The translations under genes and the position numbers were made by a program. Below, piece by piece: positions 14,180 through 17,089 of a stretch of DNA of 17,089 nucleotides. How positions within the stretch are numbered: the first letter of the stretch is position 1; every line of letters starts with the position of its first letter. Where the stretch lies: contig CAKPSA010000017.1 of assembly GCA_934183145.1 (NCBI GenBank), positions 1-17,089 of the forward strand. The letters are read 5' to 3'. Source of the stretch: an uncultured Veillonella sp. Lineage in GTDB: Bacteria; Bacillota; Negativicutes; Veillonellales; Veillonellaceae. Below the pieces are notes generated by a model. That model saw only the letters and a program-made list of their open reading frames with translations, searched no databases and was not told the origin of the DNA.

Positions 14180-15037
14180 ATGACATTAAGAGAGAAACAT
14201 CAACAAGGGAAATTCACTATCACGGTTGAATTAGACCCACCAAAGAGCAGTTCTGCTCAAAAGGTATTTGACCAAGCAGCGCGTTTGAAAGGGAAGGTAG
14301 ATGCAATTAACATCGCTGATAGCCCTATGTCCAAAATGCGTATGAGCCCAATTTCCTTGTCTTATTTGTTACAACACAATAAAGATATCGAAACTATTTT
14401 CCACCTTACATGCCGCGATCGTAACATCATTGGCTTGCAATCCGAATTACTTGGCGCTGCAGCACTTGGCGTAAATAATATCTTAACCCTTACTGGTGAC
14501 AAACCAGATAATGGGGACCATCCATTTGCACAATCCGTATTCGAAGTAGACTGCATGGGCTTGCTCAATATCGCTAAAACTTTGAATTCTGGCAAAGACT
14601 TAGCAGGTAATGACTTAGATGAGCCTACAAACTTCTACATCGGTGCTACTGGTAACCCTGGTGCTCCAGATTTAGAAATTGAACGTCAAAAATTGGCTGC
14701 TAAAATTAAAAATGGTGCGCATTTCGTACAAACACAACCAATTTACGATTTAGAACAAGCAAAACGCTACATCGACAAAATGTCTGAATTCGATGTACCT
14801 ATTATGCTCGGTTTAATTCCACTTAAAAGCTTCAAAATGGCCACATATCTACACGAAAAAGTGCCTGGGATCAACCTTACTCAAGAAATCCTAGACCGCG
14901 TAGAAAAGGGCGGTAAAGAAGCGGGTACAGAAATCGCTATCGAAACATTGGAACAAATCAAAAAAATCGCTGCAGGCGTACATATTATGCCTTTAAACGA
15001 TATCGATACAACATTACATATCATTGATCACGTATAA
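14180..15037 (+). CDS. metF: 5,10-methylenetetrahydrofolate reductase
   Basis: Two adjacent ATGs exist at 14177 and 14180; AAGAGGT (14168-14174) is better spaced for the second, giving 285 residues. The TIM-barrel FAD enzyme is recognised from FTITVELDPPK near the N-terminus, where E18 (counted from 14177) is the conserved acidic residue next to the flavin, then IFHLTCRDRN, ILTLTGDKP, YIGATGNPGAPD and FVQTQPIYDLEQA in the family order. It makes 5-methyl-THF, the methyl donor used by the adjacent MetH, or works in the reverse direction in C1 metabolism. There is no second domain. It is the last gene of the plus-strand methionine cluster, followed by a hairpin at 15055. Confidence 0.95.
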   Translation: MTLREKHQQGKFTITVELDPPKSSSAQKVFDQAARLKGKVDAINIADSPMSKMRMSPISLSYLLQHNKDIETIFHLTCRDRNIIGLQSELLGAAALGVNNILTLTGDKPDNGDHPFAQSVFEVDCMGLLNIAKTLNSGKDLAGNDLDEPTNFYIGATGNPGAPDLEIERQKLAAKIKNGAHFVQTQPIYDLEQAKRYIDKMSEFDVPIMLGLIPLKSFKMATYLHEKVPGINLTQEILDRVEKGGKEAGTEIAIETLEQIKKIAAGVHIMPLNDIDTTLHIIDHV

Positions 15038-15054
15038 GTCATTATAAGATTATC

Positions 15055-15118
15055 ATAGAACACCTTTCCCACGGCCTCCATAGTAACCCTAAGTCGTCCT
15101 TAGGGAAAGGTGTTCTAT
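15055..15118 (+). terminator. Long hairpin, probable terminator of metF
   Basis: A perfect 16-bp outer stem (15055-15070 with 15103-15118, starting ATAGAACACC) encloses 32 bases. Within it CCCTAAG (15087-15093) can pair with CTTAGGG (15099-15105), which competes with the outer stem for its last three bases. A TTTATCTTT stretch follows. It lies 17 bases after the metF stop. It is larger than a standard terminator and has two alternative folds. Confidence 0.6.
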
Positions 15119-15201
15119 TTATCTTTGTATACGACTTATATAGTGAACAAAATATATAATCCTGTTGTAAACGATATGGTTTAATAGGCTCGTGAATAGA
15201 G

Positions 15202-15237
15202 AAAGAGGATGCAAATCTAAGATTTGCATCCTCTTTT
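15202..15237. terminator. Bidirectional terminator between metF and rsmG
   Basis: A perfect 16-bp stem, AAAGAGGATGCAAATC (15202-15217) with 15221-15236 and a three-base TAA loop, flanked by A and T runs, between convergent genes. On the minus strand it ends rsmG, whose stop is at 15292. Confidence 0.85.
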
Positions 15238-15291
15238 GTATAGGTATCAATTATTATCTATTATCCGCTATTACGTGATAGCACTATTAAA

Positions 15292-16044
15292 TTACACTAG
15301 CGGCTTGTCTTTAATTTCTTTTGGTTTGCGTGGGTATTGTTTAGGTGTTTTACCTGTTTTCTTAATGTACAGGATAGCTCGTTTATCATCCAAAGTTGGA
15401 AGTGTAACGGTGCGTACTTCTTCAATCTTAGCTTTCAATGTGCTAAGGGCTTTATTGGATTCTCCCACTTCTTCTTCGTAGATGGCGCCTTTTAAAGCAA
15501 TAACGTAGCCACCTTCTTTTACATATGGTGCGGTCCATTCTAACAAAATAGGTAATCTTGCTACTGCACGACTCGTAACGATATCGAAGCTTTCACGGTA
15601 ATCTTGATGACTAAGATCCTCTGCACGGCCATGTAAAGTCGTACAGTTCGTCAATTGTAGCTCATCCATAACGGATTCAAGGAATGTAAGACGTTTTTTC
15701 AAAGAATCAAACAACGTAACCTTGAGGCTACGGTCGTAGATAGCCAATGGAATACCAGGAAAACCAGCGCCAGTACCAACGTCGATAATGGACATGCCAG
15801 ATTTGATGATATGCGGGTCATAGCAGGAGAGGGAATCAATCATGTGTTTAACCACAACCTCTTTCATATCTGTAATCCCCGTGAGATTGAGATATTTATT
15901 TGTTTCAATCATGCGCGCATAGTACACGTAAAAGTCTTTTGCTTGCTCTTCCGTGCAAGGCAAACCAAATTGGCTCATTTGCTCCATCATATATGAAACA
16001 AATTCAGACTCAGGTGCGATAGGCACATCGTATTTTTCTTTCAT
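15292..16044 (-). CDS. rsmG: 16S rRNA (guanine527-N7)-methyltransferase RsmG (GidB)
   Basis: A 250-residue protein, ATG start with TAGGAG upstream. Family landmarks in order: NKYLNLTGI (49-57), VKHMIDSL (65-72), the SAM-binding loop DVGTGAGFPGIPL (88-100), LFDSLKKRLTFL (111-122), GRAEDL (139-144) and TSRAVARL (157-164). The C-terminus is lysine- and proline-rich (KQYPRKPKEIKDK). It methylates G527 in the 530 loop of 16S rRNA; loss gives low-level streptomycin resistance in several bacteria. The usual neighbour mnmG is upstream on the same strand, but about 860 bases away and separated by a terminator and a small opposite-strand gene, so rsmG needs its own promoter here. Confidence 0.96.
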   Translation of the reverse strand: MKEKYDVPIAPESEFVSYMMEQMSQFGLPCTEEQAKDFYVYYARMIETNKYLNLTGITDMKEVVVKHMIDSLSCYDPHIIKSGMSIIDVGTGAGFPGIPLAIYDRSLKVTLFDSLKKRLTFLESVMDELQLTNCTTLHGRAEDLSHQDYRESFDIVTSRAVARLPILLEWTAPYVKEGGYVIALKGAIYEEEVGESNKALSTLKAKIEEVRTVTLPTLDDKRAILYIKKTGKTPKQYPRKPKEIKDKPLV

Positions 16045-16587
16045 AAGTACTCCTAATGAATTATCCGATATTTATATGATAGTGAAAGTAATCGACACAT
16101 AGCTAGAAAATCTCATGTCATACGGTAGATCATATAAACAAATCCAGATAATTAACAATATATAAGTTATAAGAATAGTATTTCTTATTTCAAAGGCTAT
16201 AAAACTCAAAAATTTGCGTTCTACGGCGTTTTTAATCTATTTTATATAAGTTTATATATAAAAACTAATAAAATAACCATACAAGCGAAATATTTAAGTC
16301 ATTTTTCTTTATATTATAGCATATTCTCAATTAATTCTCATTTAAATAGATATATTTTCCAAAAAATACCATCTAAACATAGGTTAGGAGAGGTATTAAT
16401 TAGGCATTATCATTTAAATATTAATATTGAGAAATCGGTCCATCTTTTTTCAATCTCATCATTCATCTTTTCACCAACTACATTTCACAGTTTATTTCTA
16501 ATTTATCACCATGAATTTTTCTTCACTTATAGAATATTTTGTCTATTCTGAATGTACACTTAATGTATTCTCCTGGTGTACATATTT

Positions 16588-16618
16588 TAATTATAAAACA
16601 CTATGTATTTTATAATTA
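16588..16618. repeat. 11-base inverted repeat, candidate operator or hairpin
   Basis: TAATTATAAAA (16588-16598) and its exact complement (16608-16618) are separated by 9 bases (CACTATGTA). The arms are purely A/T, so protein binding is as likely as RNA folding. It lies 115 bases before the small gene. Confidence 0.4.
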
Positions 16619-16679
16619 TTCATATAAATATACAAACATTTACTTATATAGAATTCTTTTACATCCATAAAAATAAAAC

Positions 16680-16708
16680 TTGCGAATAAACTTATTTATA
16701 GATACACT
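16680..16708 (+). promoter_or_regulatory. Candidate promoter of the 37-codon gene
   Basis: TTGCGA (16680-16685) and TACACT (16703-16708) are 17 bases apart. Transcription would start near 16715, just ahead of the ribosome binding site. The match is moderate. Confidence 0.4.
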
Positions 16709-16732
16709 ACCATTAATAGGGAGGTGGTACCC

Positions 16733-16846
16733 ATGAAACAAAAATTTATGTGGATATTATTTAAAATGGGCCTATCATTATTTACTCCAGACTATATGAA
16801 CCAAGGTCGCGAAAACGATGAACACCAAGAACGGGAAGCCTTATAA
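16733..16846 (+). CDS. 37-residue small protein of unknown function
   Basis: An ATG preceded by GGGAGGT (16719-16725, 7-base spacing) opens a 38-codon frame ending TAA. The product has an N-terminal half that is basic then hydrophobic (MKQKFMWILFKMGLSLF) and a polar, acidic second half (NQGRENDEHQEREAL). The hydrophobic stretch is about 12-15 residues, more like an amphipathic or membrane-surface helix than a full transmembrane span. A strong hairpin terminator begins 2 bases after the stop, so this is a compact transcription unit with ribosome binding site, frame and terminator. It is divergent from rsmG and convergent with mnmG. I do not recognise a family. No toxin-antitoxin partner is visible on either strand. 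Confidence 0.65.
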   Translation: MKQKFMWILFKMGLSLFTPDYMNQGRENDEHQEREAL

Positions 16847-16848
16847 CT

Positions 16849-16886
16849 AAAAAAGCTAGTTAATCATGGGATTAACTAGCTTTTTT
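16849..16886. terminator. Bidirectional terminator between the small gene and mnmG
   Basis: A perfect 16-bp stem, AAAAAAGCTAGTTAAT (16849-16864) with 16871-16886 and loop CATGGG, carries A and T runs on both sides. It lies between two convergent stops. Confidence 0.88.
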
Positions 16887-16903
16887 GTATGTTATCACAT
16901 ATT

Positions 16904-17089
16904 TTATTTACTTCGATTGTATTGTTCTAATTGGATCAACAGAACAGATACGTCCGCTGGGGATACGCCAGAGATACGGCTTGCTTGGCCGATGGAGTGA
17001 GGGCGGATTTTGTTGAGCTTTTGTTGAGCTTCAAGGGAGATGCCCTTAATTTGTGTATAGTCCCATTCTTTTGGAAGAATTTTTTCTTC
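16904..17089 (-). CDS. mnmG: 3' end of MnmG (GidA), tRNA uridine-5-carboxymethylaminomethyl modification enzyme (partial)
   Basis: The last 61 codons are visible on the minus strand, from [11 protein letters not shown] through [18 protein letters not shown] to [12 protein letters not shown] and a TAA stop. [14 protein letters not shown] followed by [15 protein letters not shown] is the highly conserved C-terminal helical domain of MnmG, which binds MnmE. With MnmE the enzyme uses FAD, NADH and methylene-THF to modify U34 of certain tRNAs. The N-terminal FAD domain lies beyond the window. Its position upstream of rsmG on the same strand is the usual order near the origin. Confidence 0.95.
   Translation of the reverse strand, partial: EEKILPKEWDYTQIKGISLEAQQKLNKIRPHSIGQASRISGVSPADVSVLLIQLEQYNRSK

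Larger units (their letters stand above)
16045..16732. other. AT-rich intergenic region with inverted repeats upstream of rsmG and the small gene
   Basis: About 690 bases with no credible gene. It should hold the divergent promoters of rsmG and the 37-codon gene. Three inverted repeats cluster near the small gene: AGAATA/TATTCT (16531-16536, 16544-16549), ATGTACAC/GTGTACAT (16552-16559, 16576-16583) and 11-base arms TAATTATAAAA with complement (16588-16598, 16608-16618). A direct repeat ATTCTCA lies near 16322-16340. No DnaA boxes, RNA family or coding remnant was recognised. Confidence 0.55.

Noticed and set aside
16316..16345. Fur- or PerR-type box from the repeated ATTCTCA
   Set aside because: The two ATTCTCA copies are direct repeats, not the inverted symmetry of Fur or PerR boxes, and the match is weak in AT-rich DNA.
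16400..16500. Small open frame starting at TTG near 16427
   Set aside because: No ribosome binding site at the right distance, no conserved-looking product and a very AT-rich, His/Phe/Ser-rich translation.
1..17089. CRISPR array, insertion sequence, prophage, tRNA or rRNA gene
   Set aside because: No regularly spaced repeats, transposase or integrase motifs, cloverleaf or rRNA signature were seen.

Overview
The window is a low-GC segment that looks like a chromosome of the Negativicutes, most likely Veillonella. It combines a Firmicute-type origin-proximal gene set (mnmG, rsmG, parA, parB, a DUF4446 gene) and the Firmicute pair ytfI/ytfJ with an outer-membrane chaperone of the OmpH/Skp type, as expected for a diderm Firmicute. 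It also carries cobalamin adenosylation and the [FeFe]-hydrogenase maturase HydF. The assignment to Veillonella is inference from gene content and AT-rich composition; no 16S gene is present.

Layout. Positions 1-780: the tail of an unidentified plus-strand gene with its terminator, then a small cupin gene and a terminator shared with the convergent gene. 781-1777 (minus): a nitroreductase and a 130-aa protein of uncertain family. 1934-2392 (minus): OmpH/Skp. 2652-4849 (minus): an apparent operon of cobalamin adenosyltransferase, DUF2953 (YtfI-like) and GerW/YtfJ. 5024-6511 (minus): a two-gene operon of a DUF4446 membrane protein and an M23 (LytM) peptidase. 6608-7873 (minus): hydF with its own promoter and a hairpin leader. 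8088-9851 (minus): parB and parA. 9852-10802: an AT-rich gene-free stretch with parS sites. 10803-15037 (plus): a methionine cluster, namely a free-standing MetH activation-domain protein, a MetH lacking that domain, and MetF. 15292-16044 (minus): rsmG. 16045-16732: AT-rich, with inverted repeats. 16733-16846 (plus): a 37-codon gene with a strong ribosome binding site. 16904 to the end (minus): the 3' end of mnmG.

How the parts fit. ParA and ParB segregate the origin region by binding parS. Four perfect parS copies and one near-copy lie within about 2 kb (9534-11586), one inside parA and one between the two met genes. MetF makes 5-methyl-THF, MetH uses it with cobalamin to make methionine, and the separate activation-domain protein should reactivate oxidised cobalamin. 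The adenosyltransferase supplies adenosylcobalamin for other B12 enzymes. The methionine cluster sits in opposite orientation between rsmG and parA, genes that are often adjacent elsewhere. No clear foreign island, CRISPR array, transposase, tRNA or rRNA gene was seen. The least explained parts are the 37-aa gene, the structured intergenic elements (2543-2615, 7901-7932, 14081-14157, 15055-15118) and the leader of the methionine operon. I found no convincing new multi-gene system; most of the window is housekeeping sequence.
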